The notes below the pieces were generated by a model. It was given only the letters and a program-made list of their open reading frames with translations. It searched no databases and was not told the origin of the DNA. DNA of 64,000 bases from Nigerium massiliense (GTDB taxonomy: Bacteria; Actinomycetota; Actinomycetes; Propionibacteriales; Propionibacteriaceae), in assembly GCF_000826085.1 (NCBI RefSeq), contig NZ_CCYM01000003.1:186001-250000 (forward strand). The letters are read 5' to 3'. This document shows positions 1 through 8,785 of the stretch, one piece after another. Every line of letters begins with the position of its first letter. Position 1 is the stretch's first letter. The position numbers were made by a program, and so were the translations under genes.

Positions 1-1
1 G

Positions 2-268
2 ATGGGCTTCATGCACCCGCAGCACAACGGTGTGGTGGAGGAGCTCGGCCTGACGCTGGATCCCCGCGGCAACATCGAGCGGTCCGACCACTTCGAGACC
101 AGCGTCCCCGGCGTGTTCGCCTGCGGCGACGCCGGCCGCGGCCAGTCGCTGATCGTGTGGGCCATCGCCGAGGGACGCTCCTGCGCCAACGGCGTGGACG
201 CCTTCCTGCAGGGCACCACGACCCTGCCGCGTCCGATCGGCCCGGAGGTTCGCCCGCTGGTGGTGTGA
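2..268 (+). CDS. gltD: Glutamate synthase small subunit, C-terminal fragment
   Basis: This is the last 88 codons of a gene that begins before the window. The product is the NADPH-dependent beta subunit of glutamate synthase, a flavoprotein that passes electrons to the large subunit for making glutamate from glutamine and 2-oxoglutarate. The visible tail carries the FAD-binding segment GVFACGDAGRGQSLIVWAI, with the GD...GQSLVVWAI pattern typical of GltD, followed by the AIAEGR helix. The reading frame is open to base 2, so the methionine there is unlikely to be the start. A strong hairpin at 349-384 ends the transcript. Confidence 0.9.
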   Translation: MGFMHPQHNGVVEELGLTLDPRGNIERSDHFETSVPGVFACGDAGRGQSLIVWAIAEGRSCANGVDAFLQGTTTLPRPIGPEVRPLVV

Positions 269-348
269 CCGGACGTCGCTCGTCCCGCGAGTGAGTCCTC
301 GTGGGACGCCGGCGAGCCGACGCCCGGCGGTAGACGACCACCGACGAG

Positions 349-384
349 ACCGGCGCCGCGTCCCACGAGGGGCGCGGCGCCGGT
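349..384. terminator. Bidirectional hairpin terminator between gltD and the NlpC/P60 gene
   Basis: A perfect 12-bp stem (arms 349-360 and 373-384, 12-nt loop) lies between the convergent gltD and the secreted hydrolase gene. There is no long T tract, as is common for actinobacterial terminators. Confidence 0.7.
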
Positions 385-401
385 GTCGTTGCTCGGTGGT
401 G

Positions 402-1217
402 TCAGTCGGCGATCTTGCCGTAGCGCCAGGCGTGCGAGGTGTAGGACGCCGAGCCCCAGGTGCGGATCTTGGCCTGCGCGTAGCCGGGGGTCTCCTCGAG
501 GGTGTGGAAGCTCGTCTGAGCCGAGCTCGTCCAGCCGTTGAAGATCATCACGTGCCCGGCGGCACCGCCGGTGCCGGGGCCCAGGTTGCCGACGATGTCA
601 CCGGGGCGCAGCGAGCTCTTCGAGATCGAGTGGACGCGCTCAGGCAGCGTCACGGTCGACAGGCTGGTGTCGAGGTGCAGCGCCATGGACACGAAGCCCG
701 AGCAGTCGGTGCGGTAGCTCCGGCCCTGCGGGTCGTTGGTGAACTTGTACATCGAGTACGGGACGGCCCGGTTGACCCAGTAGCGTCCGCGCTCCAGCAC
801 CTCGGCGCGTCGGATCGGCCCGTTGACGGCGGACTTGGGCGGAGCAGGCGTCGGCGTCGGGGTGGAGGTGCTGCAGGCGCCGAGGCCGGACGCGTTCGGA
901 ACCCGGACGTAGGCGCGGGAGACGTAACCGGTCTTGCCGTTGTAGGTGACGCGGCCCCAGTAGTTGGAGTTGTAGGTGCCGGCGATGGCCTGGCCGGGGG
1001 TCTGGCACTGCAGCGAGATCGCCGCACCGGAGGGGATGTTGGTGAGTGCCGCGGTGCTCGTGTTGGTGCCCGCCCGGACGGTGAGCGGGGCGGTGGTGTA
1101 GCCGGTGGCTGCTGCGTGGGCCAAGGGGGCCGATACGAGCAGACCCGCGCTGGCGACGGCGGCCGTGGCCGTGCCGACGAGGAGGTGCTTGATCGAACGT
1201 GTGGGGGTGATCGCCAT
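402..1217 (-). CDS. Secreted SH3-like / NlpC/P60-type cell wall hydrolase
   Basis: A predicted exported protein of 271 residues. Residues 1-35 form a signal peptide with a hydrophobic stretch ending in an AHA cleavage site. Residues about 40-108 look like a bacterial SH3 domain (TVRAGTNTSTAAL, then GKTGYVSRAYVRV). A Thr/Pro linker follows at about 115-127. The C-terminal half carries the NlpC/P60 signature: Cys172 in TDCSGFVSMAL and the catalytic His in GHVMIF. Such enzymes cleave peptide stems of peptidoglycan. Its own promoter and a 5' hairpin lie at 1239-1298. The substrate bond is not decided by the sequence. Confidence 0.85.
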   Translation of the reverse strand: MAITPTRSIKHLLVGTATAAVASAGLLVSAPLAHAAATGYTTAPLTVRAGTNTSTAALTNIPSGAAISLQCQTPGQAIAGTYNSNYWGRVTYNGKTGYVSRAYVRVPNASGLGACSTSTPTPTPAPPKSAVNGPIRRAEVLERGRYWVNRAVPYSMYKFTNDPQGRSYRTDCSGFVSMALHLDTSLSTVTLPERVHSISKSSLRPGDIVGNLGPGTGGAAGHVMIFNGWTSSAQTSFHTLEETPGYAQAKIRTWGSASYTSHAWRYGKIAD

Positions 1218-1238
1218 GACTGTTCCTCACTTGTGCTG

Positions 1239-1261
1239 GGCGACACCCGGGTGGTGTCGCC
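1239..1261 (-). promoter_or_regulatory. Hairpin in the 5' leader of the NlpC/P60 gene
   Basis: Perfect 9-bp inverted repeat GGCGACACC / GGTGTCGCC with a 5-nt loop, lying between the predicted -10 box and the start codon, so it would fold in the mRNA leader. Known riboswitch cores for such genes (c-di-AMP, ydaO type) could not be recognised. Confidence 0.4.
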
Positions 1262-1268
1262 GACAGGA

Positions 1269-1298
1269 ACGCTAGGACGCGGTGAATCCCCCTGTCAG
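1269..1298 (-). promoter_or_regulatory. Predicted promoter of the NlpC/P60 gene
   Basis: On the minus strand, CTGACA (1293-1298) and TAGCGT (1269-1274) are 18 nt apart, matching SigA-type -35 and -10 elements. The start codon is about 50 nt downstream. The rest of the 319-bp gap (1300-1508) shows no gene or clear structure. Confidence 0.5.
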
Positions 1299-1508
1299 CA
1301 CCGCATTCGACACGATGTCCGAAAGTTAGCGGCCTTGGTCCTTTAGTGCCGCTCGCGCCCCGCTGGGCGCGTAACGACGTTCGGAGGGGGCGCTCACGGA
1401 AGACGTGATCGGGCCGGTCGTCGAGCATGAGCCAAGGTCGGTCAGCGAGTGCGTCGGCGTCCCCCACCCGATGTCACTCGTGGGCGGGGTAGCGCGGCGC
1501 GCAGCAAT

Positions 1509-1526
1509 CCAGACGCCCGGGTCTGG
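1509..1526 (-). terminator. Weak hairpin after the CDF transporter gene
   Basis: CCAGAC / GTCTGG, a perfect 6-bp stem with a 6-nt GC-rich loop just past the stop codon of the transporter gene on the minus strand. Short for a terminator. Confidence 0.3.
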
Positions 1527-1536
1527 TTCTCAGCGG

Positions 1537-2532
1537 CTAACGCCCGGGCGGGGAGAGGGGAGCCTCTCCCGGCTCGGCGAGCGACAGGAGCGCTTTGGCG
1601 ATGAGCGGATGTTGCTCGAGGCCGTCCTCCAGCGCCTCCAGCTCGCGTGCGGCCTGGCTTTCCGGATCGTCGCCGGCCAGGTCGACGGAGCCGATCAGGA
1701 ACACCTTCTGTGGCCCGACGTACTCCAGGTGCAGGTAGGTCACGTGCAGCACTTCGGGCCGCTCCACCAGCCAGGTGAGGGCGGCCCGGTTGATCGCGGG
1801 GTCGACCACCTGGCCCACGATGAAGGCCATGTTCCGCGAGAGCAGGTAGACCGCGACGAACCCCAGCAGGACGCCGACCAAGATCGACCCGATGGCGTCC
1901 CAGGCCGGGTTCCCGGTCACCTGATGCAGAGCCATGGCGGCGGCGGCGATCAGGACGCCGATCAGCGCCGCGGCGTCCTCGAAGAAGACAGCGCGCAGCG
2001 TCGGGTTGGACGTGTGGCTGAGGTAGTGCAGCGGGCTGACCTCTGCCTTCTCCGCGCCGGCCTTGAGCTGGCGGCGCGCCTGGAGGAACGAGACGCCCTC
2101 GAGCACGAACGCCGCGGCGAGGACGACGTAGGCCCAGAAGTAGTCGGTCTCCTCCTCTGGTGCGCTCAGCGCGTTGATCCCGTGCGCGATCGAGACGCCG
2201 GCGCCCACCGCGAAGAGGCCGAACGCGGCGATCATCGACCAGACGTAGGCCGCGCGTCCGTAGCCGAGCGGGTGGTCGCGATCCGCCGGCTTGGCGGCGC
2301 GTCGCTCGGCGATCAGCAGGAAACCTTCGTTGCCGGTGTCGGCCCAGGAGTGCGCGGCCTCCGCCACCATGGACGCCGACCCGGTCAACGCGGCCACGAC
2401 CGACTTCAGCACGGCGATCACCGCGTTCGCCCCCAGGGCGATCAACACCGTGAGCAGGCTCTCCGACGCGCCGCCCTCGTCGGCGGGCGCCACCGACGCC
2501 CCCGAGCCCTGGCTGTTCGTGCTCTCGTTCAC
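1537..2532 (-). CDS. Cation diffusion facilitator (CDF) family metal transporter
   Basis: A 331-residue inner-membrane protein with about five or six hydrophobic helices between residues 27 and 245. Features of the family are the small-residue helix pair GANAVIAVLKSVVAALTGSASM, split around residue 45, the metal-site motif HSWADTGNE in helix II and a second acidic pattern (FFEDAAALIG) in helix V. A cytoplasmic C-terminal domain of the ferredoxin-like type follows (about 255-325). Members exchange divalent metals such as Zn, Fe or Mn for protons. The metal cannot be told from the sequence. The start is a GTG. A weak A-box (CACCAT) six bases upstream suggests a leaderless transcript. Confidence 0.85.
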   Translation of the reverse strand: MNESTNSQGSGASVAPADEGGASESLLTVLIALGANAVIAVLKSVVAALTGSASMVAEAAHSWADTGNEGFLLIAERRAAKPADRDHPLGYGRAAYVWSMIAAFGLFAVGAGVSIAHGINALSAPEEETDYFWAYVVLAAAFVLEGVSFLQARRQLKAGAEKAEVSPLHYLSHTSNPTLRAVFFEDAAALIGVLIAAAAMALHQVTGNPAWDAIGSILVGVLLGFVAVYLLSRNMAFIVGQVVDPAINRAALTWLVERPEVLHVTYLHLEYVGPQKVFLIGSVDLAGDDPESQAARELEALEDGLEQHPLIAKALLSLAEPGEAPLSPPGR

Positions 2533-2616
2533 CTGGCGATGGTGTCATCATTTTCCGCGCGACGCGCGGCTTGTCCGCGAACGGCGTCGCCCCGGCGTGC
2601 GGGACGGCGGCGCGGC

Positions 2617-2622
2617 TACGCT
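2617..2622 (+). promoter_or_regulatory. -10 box of leaderless fprA
   Basis: TACGCT ends 6 nt before the ATG at 2629, with no ribosome binding site between. This is the spacing expected when transcription starts at the start codon. Confidence 0.6.
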
Positions 2623-2628
2623 GCCCGC

Positions 2629-4059
2629 ATGGACGAGCCAGCTGAGCGCCCCGCCCGAATCGCCATCGTCGGCGCAGGTCCCTCCGGCCTGTTCGCGGCC
2701 CAGGCGCTGCTGAAGCAGAACGACCTCGACGTGCGCGTGGACGTCCTGGACCGGCTGCCGACGCCGTTCGGGTTGCTGCGCTACGGCGTCGCGCCCGTCC
2801 ACACCTCGATCAAGGCCATCGCCCAGCGGCTCTCGGACGTGTTCGCCGACCCTCGCGTGCGGTTCTTCGGCCTGGTCGACCTCGGCGAGACCGTCAGTCG
2901 CGACGAACTGCTCGCCGGCTACGACGCGGTGGTCTACGCGGCGGGGGCGTCCGAAGACCGCCGGCTGTCCGTCCCCGGCGAGGAGTTGCCGGGCAGCGTG
3001 TCGGCCCGGGAGTTCGTCGCCTGGTACTCGGGCCATCCGGACGCCCGCCCCCACCCGCTGGGCGACGTCCGCAGCGCGGTGACATTCGGGGTGGGCAACG
3101 TCGCCGTCGACGTCGCTCGCATGCTGCTCGCTACGCCCCTCGAACTGGAGGGCACCGACGTGCCGCAGCCCGTGCTGGACGAGCTGGCCGGAAGCCCGGT
3201 CACCGACGTCTGGGTGATCGGACGCCGCGGGCCGCAGCACGCCAGCTTCACCACCCCCGAGTTGCGCGAGCTGCTGAGCATCGACGGCGTCGCGCTCGAC
3301 CTCGACCCGGCGGTGCTCGAGGGGATCGACCCGGCGGGTCTCGATCGACGGGTGCGCGCGAACCTCGACGCGCTGGCCGCCGGGCTGGAGCGCGAGGTGC
3401 CGCAGCCGCGGGCGACGCTGCACCTGCTGTTCTGGCGCCGGCCCGTGAGACTGCTCGGCACGGCGGCCGTCGAGTCCGTCGTCGTGGAGGGCACCCGGCC
3501 CGCGGGCGGGACGTCGGTCGTCGGCACGGGCGAGGAGACCGAGATCGCGGCCCAGCTGGTGCTGCGGGCGATCGGCTACCGCGGCAAGGCGCTGCCCGGG
3601 GTGCCGTTCGACGAGGCGTTCGGCGTCATCCCCAACGTCGAGGGGCGGGTCACGGACACCGCCGGCGCCGTCCAGGAGCGCGAGTACGTCGTCGGCTGGA
3701 TCAAGCGCGGCCCCATCGGCGTCATCGGCACCAACAAGGCGGACGCCAAGGAGACCGTCGCCCATCTGGTCGCCGACCTCGCCGCCCGGACGCCGTCGGC
3801 GCAGCTCGTCGACGTGCCGGCCCTGCTGGCCGAGCGAGGGAGCGCACCGTCCACCTACGACGACTGGTTGCGCATCGACGCGGGGGAGCAGTCCCTCGGC
3901 GCGGAGCGAGCCCGCGCCCGGACGAAGATCGAGAGCTGGCACGCCCTGCGCGACCTGGTGCGCACCGGGCGCGAAGGCGGTCCGCTGGAGCGTGAGGAGG
4001 CCGGGCCCGGTTCGGCCGAGCGTCCGGACGCCCAGGCCGACCCGTCCGACCAGGCCTGA
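2629..4059 (+). CDS. fprA: Ferredoxin/flavodoxin-NADP+ reductase, adrenodoxin-reductase type
   Basis: A 476-residue FAD enzyme that moves electrons between NADPH and ferredoxin. The N-terminus has the FAD Rossmann motif IVGAGPSGLFAAQ (residues 13-25), then the hallmark PTPFGLLRYGVAPVH segment. A second nucleotide-binding motif FGVGNVAVDVARML lies near residue 154, followed by WVIGRRGPQHASFT. The C-terminal part has VVGWIKRGPIGVIGTNK, which binds FAD and NADP. Length and motif order match mycobacterial FprA. The frame is open far upstream, but similarity begins at 2629, where a -10 box stands 6 nt ahead. It converges with the arginase gene with only 3 bp between. Confidence 0.92.
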   Translation: MDEPAERPARIAIVGAGPSGLFAAQALLKQNDLDVRVDVLDRLPTPFGLLRYGVAPVHTSIKAIAQRLSDVFADPRVRFFGLVDLGETVSRDELLAGYDAVVYAAGASEDRRLSVPGEELPGSVSAREFVAWYSGHPDARPHPLGDVRSAVTFGVGNVAVDVARMLLATPLELEGTDVPQPVLDELAGSPVTDVWVIGRRGPQHASFTTPELRELLSIDGVALDLDPAVLEGIDPAGLDRRVRANLDALAAGLEREVPQPRATLHLLFWRRPVRLLGTAAVESVVVEGTRPAGGTSVVGTGEETEIAAQLVLRAIGYRGKALPGVPFDEAFGVIPNVEGRVTDTAGAVQEREYVVGWIKRGPIGVIGTNKADAKETVAHLVADLAARTPSAQLVDVPALLAERGSAPSTYDDWLRIDAGEQSLGAERARARTKIESWHALRDLVRTGREGGPLEREEAGPGSAERPDAQADPSDQA

Positions 4060-4062
4060 AGG

Positions 4063-5007
4063 TCAGCCCTGGGCGTGATCGGGTTCGCCGACCGGGTTCG
4101 TCAGGCGCTGCAGCGTGCTCTTGCCGAACAGCGATTCCACCAGGTCGACGGCCAGCTTCGCGGTGGCGTTGCGCAGGTCCAGGGCCGGGTTGACCTCGAC
4201 GAGGTCGATGGAACCGAGGCGTCCCACGTCGGCCAGCATCTCCATGACGAGCTGGGCCTCGCGGTACGTGGGGCCCCCGACCACCGGAGTGCCGACGCCG
4301 GGGGCGACGGCCGGGTCGACGAAGTCGAGGTCGAGGCTGAGGTGGACGTGGGTGTTGTCATCGACGCCCTCCAGCGCGCGCGCCATCGTCGCGCGCATGC
4401 CGACCTCGTCGATGTAGCGCATGTCGAAGACCTCGACGCCCTCGTCGAACAGGAACTTCTTCTCGCCGGGATCGACGCTGCGCAGCCCCACCTGTCGGAT
4501 CTCGTCGTGGCCCAGGGCGGGCTCGACGTCGGAGAGCGTGGTCAGCTCCTTCGGGCCGTGGCCTGTCAGGCACGCCACCGGCATGCCGTGGATGTTGCCG
4601 GAGGGCGTCAACTCGGCGGTGTTGAAGTCGGCGTGGGCGTCCACCCAGATGACGCGGAGCTTCTTGCCGGTCGCCCGGCAATGGGCGGCGACGGCGCTGA
4701 TCGAGCCGATCGCCAGGCTATGGTCGCCGCCCAGCATGATCGGGAACCGGCCGTCGGCCAGTTCGGCGGCGACGGCGTCACGCACGGCGGTGTTCCAGGC
4801 GATGACCTCGCCGAGGTGGCGGTAGCCGTCGACGGGGGGCAGCTCCGGGTTGGGAGGCCCCTCGAGGTCCCCGGTGTCGCGGACCTCGCAGCCGAAGCCC
4901 TCCAGGGCTTTGGTGAGGCCGGCGACGCGCAGCGCCTGGGGGCCGAGGCGGCAGCCGACGGTGCTGGCGCCGATGTCCGTGGGCACGCCGATGAGCGAGA
5001 CCTTCAT
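4063..5007 (-). CDS. rocF: Arginase
   Basis: A 314-residue member of the ureohydrolase family, which hydrolyses arginine to ornithine and urea with a two-Mn centre. All metal-site motifs are present: MLGGDHSLAIG, WVDAHADFNT and LSLDLDFVDPAVAPG. The start MKVSLIGVPTD and the C-terminal SIDLVEVNPALD are typical of arginase rather than agmatinase. GAAGGAG lies 5 nt before the ATG, and a TAGGAT -10 candidate lies at 5062-5067 on this strand. No other arginine genes are nearby. Confidence 0.92.
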   Translation of the reverse strand: MKVSLIGVPTDIGASTVGCRLGPQALRVAGLTKALEGFGCEVRDTGDLEGPPNPELPPVDGYRHLGEVIAWNTAVRDAVAAELADGRFPIMLGGDHSLAIGSISAVAAHCRATGKKLRVIWVDAHADFNTAELTPSGNIHGMPVACLTGHGPKELTTLSDVEPALGHDEIRQVGLRSVDPGEKKFLFDEGVEVFDMRYIDEVGMRATMARALEGVDDNTHVHLSLDLDFVDPAVAPGVGTPVVGGPTYREAQLVMEMLADVGRLGSIDLVEVNPALDLRNATAKLAVDLVESLFGKSTLQRLTNPVGEPDHAQG

Positions 5008-5204
5008 GGGGCTCCTTCAGGAGTGTCGGGCGGGCCAGCGGCCCGAGTAGTGATCGCGGCGATCCTAGTGTCCGCCGGTGGCAGGAGTGGAGATTCGCCG
5101 CGGTGTCGGCAACGAAGGCGTGGATCTTGTCGCCGCGTCCGGCTGGCGCGACGTCGCCCAAGGACGTCGGGCGGGTGCTGCTCGGGACTGTCGGCGCGGC
5201 GCGT

Positions 5205-5210
5205 TAGGGT
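5205..5210 (+). promoter_or_regulatory. -10 candidate of dnaE
   Basis: TAGGGT about 28 nt before the dnaE start. GGGAGGT (5220-5226) is the likely ribosome binding site. No convincing -35 box was found. Confidence 0.4.
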
Positions 5211-5238
5211 AGGCGCTCTGGGAGGTTGACCACACGCA

Positions 5239-8200
5239 ATGGCCGATGAGTTCGTACACCTGCACTGCCACTCCGAATACTCGATGCTGGACGGCGCCGC
5301 GCGCCTGAAAGATCTGGTGAAGGGCTGCGAGCGCCTGGGCATGCCCGCGCTCGCCGTCACCGATCACGGCAACATGTTCGGCGCCTACGAGTGGTACAAG
5401 ACGGCGAAAGACAGCACCGTCAAGCCGATCGTCGGCCTCGAGGCGTACCTGACCCCGAAGACCCACCGCAGCGAGCGCAAGCGGGTTCAGTTCGGCGACG
5501 GCACCGGCGACGACGTCGCGGCGAAGGGCGCCTACACCCACATGACGATGTGGTCGGCCGACAACGCCGGTATGCACAACCTGTTCCGGCTGTCGTCGCG
5601 GTCGTCCCTGGAGGGGTTCTTCTACAAGCCGCGCGCCGACCGCGAGCTGCTGAACGAGTACCACGAGGGACTGATCGCGACCACGGGCTGCCCGTCCGGC
5701 GAGGTTCAGACGTACCTGCGGCTGGGGCAGTACCAGGAGGCGCTCAACTCGGCCGCGGAGTTCCGCGACATCTTCGGCGCCGGGAACTTCTACGTCGAGC
5801 TGATGGACCACGGCCTCGACATCGAGAACCGCGTCCGGCAAGACCTGCTGCGCCTGGCCAAGGAGCTCTCGCTGCCGCTCGTCGCGACGAACGACCTGCA
5901 CTACGCCAGCGCCGAGGACGCCGACGCGCACGACACGCTGCTGTGCGTGTCTGCCGGCGCGAATCGGGACACCCCCGGCCGGTTCAAGTTCGACGGCAAC
6001 GGCTACTACCTCAAGTCGCCGGCCGAGATGCGGCAGCTCTTCAGCAACCTCCCCGAGGCGTGCGACAACACGCTGGCCATCGCCGAGCGGTGCAGCACGA
6101 GCTTCGACGAGGGCGTCGGCACGTACATGCCCCGCTTCGACGTCCCGGAAGGGGAGTCGGAACAGTCCTGGTTCATCAAGGAGGTCGACCGGGGCCTGCT
6201 GGAGCGGTTCCCCGAGGGCGTCCCCGACTACGCGGTCAAGCAGGCCGAGTACGAGGAGGAGGTCATCATCGGCAAGGGCTACGCCGGGTACTTCCTCGTC
6301 GTGGCCGACTACATCAAGTGGGCGAAGGAGAACGGCATCCGGGTGGGTCCGGGTCGCGGCTCGGGCGCCGGTTCGATGTGCGCCTACGCGATGCGCATCA
6401 CCGACCTCGACCCGGTGCCGCACGGCCTGATCTTCGAGCGGTTCCTCAACCCCGAGCGCCCGTCGATGCCCGACTTCGATATCGACTTCGACGAGCGTCG
6501 GCGCGGCGAGGTCATCAAGTACGTCACCGAGAAGTACGGCGACGACCGGGTCTGCCAGATCGTCACGTACGGCACCATCAAGGCCAAGCAGGCCATCAAG
6601 GACGCCGGCCGTGTCCTCGGCAAGCCGTTCAGCGAGGGCGAGCGCATCACCAAGGCCTACACGCCGCCGGTCCAGGGCAAGGACGTGGCGATCGCGGACG
6701 TCTTCGACCCCGAGCACGCGCGCTACAACGAGGGCGGCGAGTTCCGCGCGCTGTACGAGGGCGACCCCGAAGTGCGCGAGATCGTCGACACCGCCCGCGG
6801 CATCGAGGGGCTGAAGCGGCAGTGGGGCGTCCACGCCGCCGGCGTCATCATGTCCAGCGCGCCGCTGATGGACGTCATCCCCGTGATGAAGCGCGAGCAG
6901 GACGGCCAGATCATCACGCAGTTCGACTACCCGAGCTGCGAGAGCCTGGGCCTGGTCAAGATGGACTTCCTCGGCCTGCGCAACCTGACGATCCTGGACG
7001 ACGCGGTCAAGAACGTGTCGCTGAACCGCGACATCGACCTCGACCTCGACGAGCTGCGCCGCGACATGACGGATCGCAAGGCCTACGACCTGCTGGCGTC
7101 CGGGGAGACGCTCGGGGTGTTCCAGCTGGACGGCAGCGGCCTGCGGTCGCTGCTGAAGCTGATGCGTCCCGACAACTTCGAGGACATCTCCGCGACGATC
7201 GCGCTGTACCGGCCGGGCCCGATGGGCGCCGATTCGCACACCAACTACGCGCTGCGCAAGACCGGAAAGCAGCCGATCACGCCGATCCACCCCGAGCTGG
7301 CCGAGCCGTTGGCCGACATCCTCGACACCACCCAGGGCCTGATCGTCTATCAGGAGCAGATCCAGCAGATCGCCCAGAAGGTCGCCGGCTACAGCCTGGG
7401 ACAGGCCGACCTGCTGCGCCGCGCGATGGGCAAGAAGAAGAAGGAGGTCCTCGAGGCGGAGTTCAAGCCGTTCTCCGAGGGCATGCTGAAGAACGGCTAC
7501 TCCATGGAGGCCATCAACACGCTGTGGGAGATCATGGTCCCGTTCGCGGCGTACGCCTTCAACAAGGCCCATTCCGCCGCCTACGGCGTCATCTCGTACT
7601 GGACGGCCTACCTCAAGGCGAACTATCCGGCCGAGTACATGGCCGCCCTGCTGGAGTCCGTCAAGGACGACAAAGACAAGATGGCGATCTACCTCGGCGA
7701 GTGCCGGCACATGGGGATCAAGGTGCTGCCGCCCGACGTGAACTCGTCCGAGGGTCGGTTCACCCCTGTCGGGGACGACATCCGCTTCGGGCTGGCCGCC
7801 ATCCGTAACGTCGGCAACAACGTCGTCCACGGCATCGTCGAAGCACGCTCCGAGCAGGGTCCGGCGTCCGACTTCAACGAGTTCCTCGACCACATCCCGC
7901 TGATCGCCTGCAACAAGCGGGTCATCGAGTCGCTGATCAAGGCCGGGGCGTTCGACTCGCTCGGCCATACGCGCCGCGGCCTGATGGAGTGCTTCGAGAC
8001 GAAGGTCGACGAGGTCATCGACCTGAAGCGAAACCAGGCCAACGGCCAGGATGACCTCTTCGCCGATTTCTTCGGCGCGGACGATGCCTCGGGTGGCGGG
8101 GGCGGCCTGGCGACCAGCCCCGTGCCCGACCTGGAGGAATGGGACAAGCGCACCCGGCTCGCCTTCGAGCGCGAGATGCTGGGCCTCTACGTCTCGGATC

Positions 8201-8775
8201 ATCCGCTGCAGGGGCTGGAGCACATCCTGACCGCGAACCGGGACATCAGCATCGCGCAGCTGGTCTCCGACGACGGCCCCCGCGACGGGTCGGTGACGAT
8301 CTGCGGCATGGTCACCGCCGTCCAGCGCAAGCAGTCGAAGGACGGCCGCATCTGGGCCATCGTCACCGTGGAGGACCTGGAGGCGTCCGTCGAGGTGCTC
8401 GTCTTCGCCAACGCGTACGCGCCCGTGGCGATGTCGCTGGCGACCGACACGGTCGTCCGCATTCGCGGACGGGTGCGCGAGAAGGACGACAGCGTGGAGC
8501 TGAGCGGCCAGGACGTCAGCTTCCCCGACACGAGCGAGGGCCCGTCCGGCCCGGTGACGATCCAGCTGCCGACCGCGCGGTGCACGCCGGCGGTCGTCGA
8601 ACAGCTGCGCTACGTGCTCGGGAACCATCCCGGGATGGCGGAGGTGCGCATGCGGCTGCTCGGCCCGCAGGGCGCCAAGGTGTGGCGGCTGGACGACCGG
8701 CTGCGGGTGCTCCCGTCGCCGTCGCTGATGGCCGACCTCAAGGCGCTGTTGGGCCCGAGCTGTGTCGGGGCCTAG
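5239..8775 (+). CDS. dnaE: DNA polymerase III alpha subunit (replicative)
   Basis: The catalytic subunit of the replicative polymerase, 1178 residues, the usual length for actinobacterial DnaE1. It opens with the PHP domain motif HLHCHSEYSMLDG (residues 7-19). The palm carries the catalytic aspartates in MPDFDIDFDERRR (about 411-422) and in KMDFLGLRNL (Asp576). The fingers and beta-binding region follow, and an OB-fold is seen at about 1018-1065 (VTICGMVTAVQRKQSKDGR). There is no LexA box upstream, and the length excludes the error-prone DnaE2 type. Its TAG stop is also the first half of the next gene's -10 box. Confidence 0.97.
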   Translation: MADEFVHLHCHSEYSMLDGAARLKDLVKGCERLGMPALAVTDHGNMFGAYEWYKTAKDSTVKPIVGLEAYLTPKTHRSERKRVQFGDGTGDDVAAKGAYTHMTMWSADNAGMHNLFRLSSRSSLEGFFYKPRADRELLNEYHEGLIATTGCPSGEVQTYLRLGQYQEALNSAAEFRDIFGAGNFYVELMDHGLDIENRVRQDLLRLAKELSLPLVATNDLHYASAEDADAHDTLLCVSAGANRDTPGRFKFDGNGYYLKSPAEMRQLFSNLPEACDNTLAIAERCSTSFDEGVGTYMPRFDVPEGESEQSWFIKEVDRGLLERFPEGVPDYAVKQAEYEEEVIIGKGYAGYFLVVADYIKWAKENGIRVGPGRGSGAGSMCAYAMRITDLDPVPHGLIFERFLNPERPSMPDFDIDFDERRRGEVIKYVTEKYGDDRVCQIVTYGTIKAKQAIKDAGRVLGKPFSEGERITKAYTPPVQGKDVAIADVFDPEHARYNEGGEFRALYEGDPEVREIVDTARGIEGLKRQWGVHAAGVIMSSAPLMDVIPVMKREQDGQIITQFDYPSCESLGLVKMDFLGLRNLTILDDAVKNVSLNRDIDLDLDELRRDMTDRKAYDLLASGETLGVFQLDGSGLRSLLKLMRPDNFEDISATIALYRPGPMGADSHTNYALRKTGKQPITPIHPELAEPLADILDTTQGLIVYQEQIQQIAQKVAGYSLGQADLLRRAMGKKKKEVLEAEFKPFSEGMLKNGYSMEAINTLWEIMVPFAAYAFNKAHSAAYGVISYWTAYLKANYPAEYMAALLESVKDDKDKMAIYLGECRHMGIKVLPPDVNSSEGRFTPVGDDIRFGLAAIRNVGNNVVHGIVEARSEQGPASDFNEFLDHIPLIACNKRVIESLIKAGAFDSLGHTRRGLMECFETKVDEVIDLKRNQANGQDDLFADFFGADDASGGGGGLATSPVPDLEEWDKRTRLAFEREMLGLYVSDHPLQGLEHILTANRDISIAQLVSDDGPRDGSVTICGMVTAVQRKQSKDGRIWAIVTVEDLEASVEVLVFANAYAPVAMSLATDTVVRIRGRVREKDDSVELSGQDVSFPDTSEGPSGPVTIQLPTARCTPAVVEQLRYVLGNHPGMAEVRMRLLGPQGAKVWRLDDRLRVLPSPSLMADLKALLGPSCVGA

Positions 8776-8778
8776 AGT
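8773..8778 (+). promoter_or_regulatory. -10 box of the leaderless DUF2567 gene, overlapping the dnaE stop
   Basis: TAGAGT stands 7 nt before the GTG at 8786. Its first three bases are the TAG stop codon of dnaE. Confidence 0.6.
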
Positions 8779-8785
8779 TTCCGCC

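Noticed and set aside
1218..1300. c-di-AMP (ydaO-type) riboswitch before the NlpC/P60 gene
   Set aside because: Such genes often carry it in actinobacteria, but the conserved core could not be found; only a simple hairpin is visible.
1405..2628. A 400-codon N-terminal extension of fprA
   Set aside because: The extension runs antisense through the CDF transporter; FprA similarity and a -10 box both place the start at 2629.
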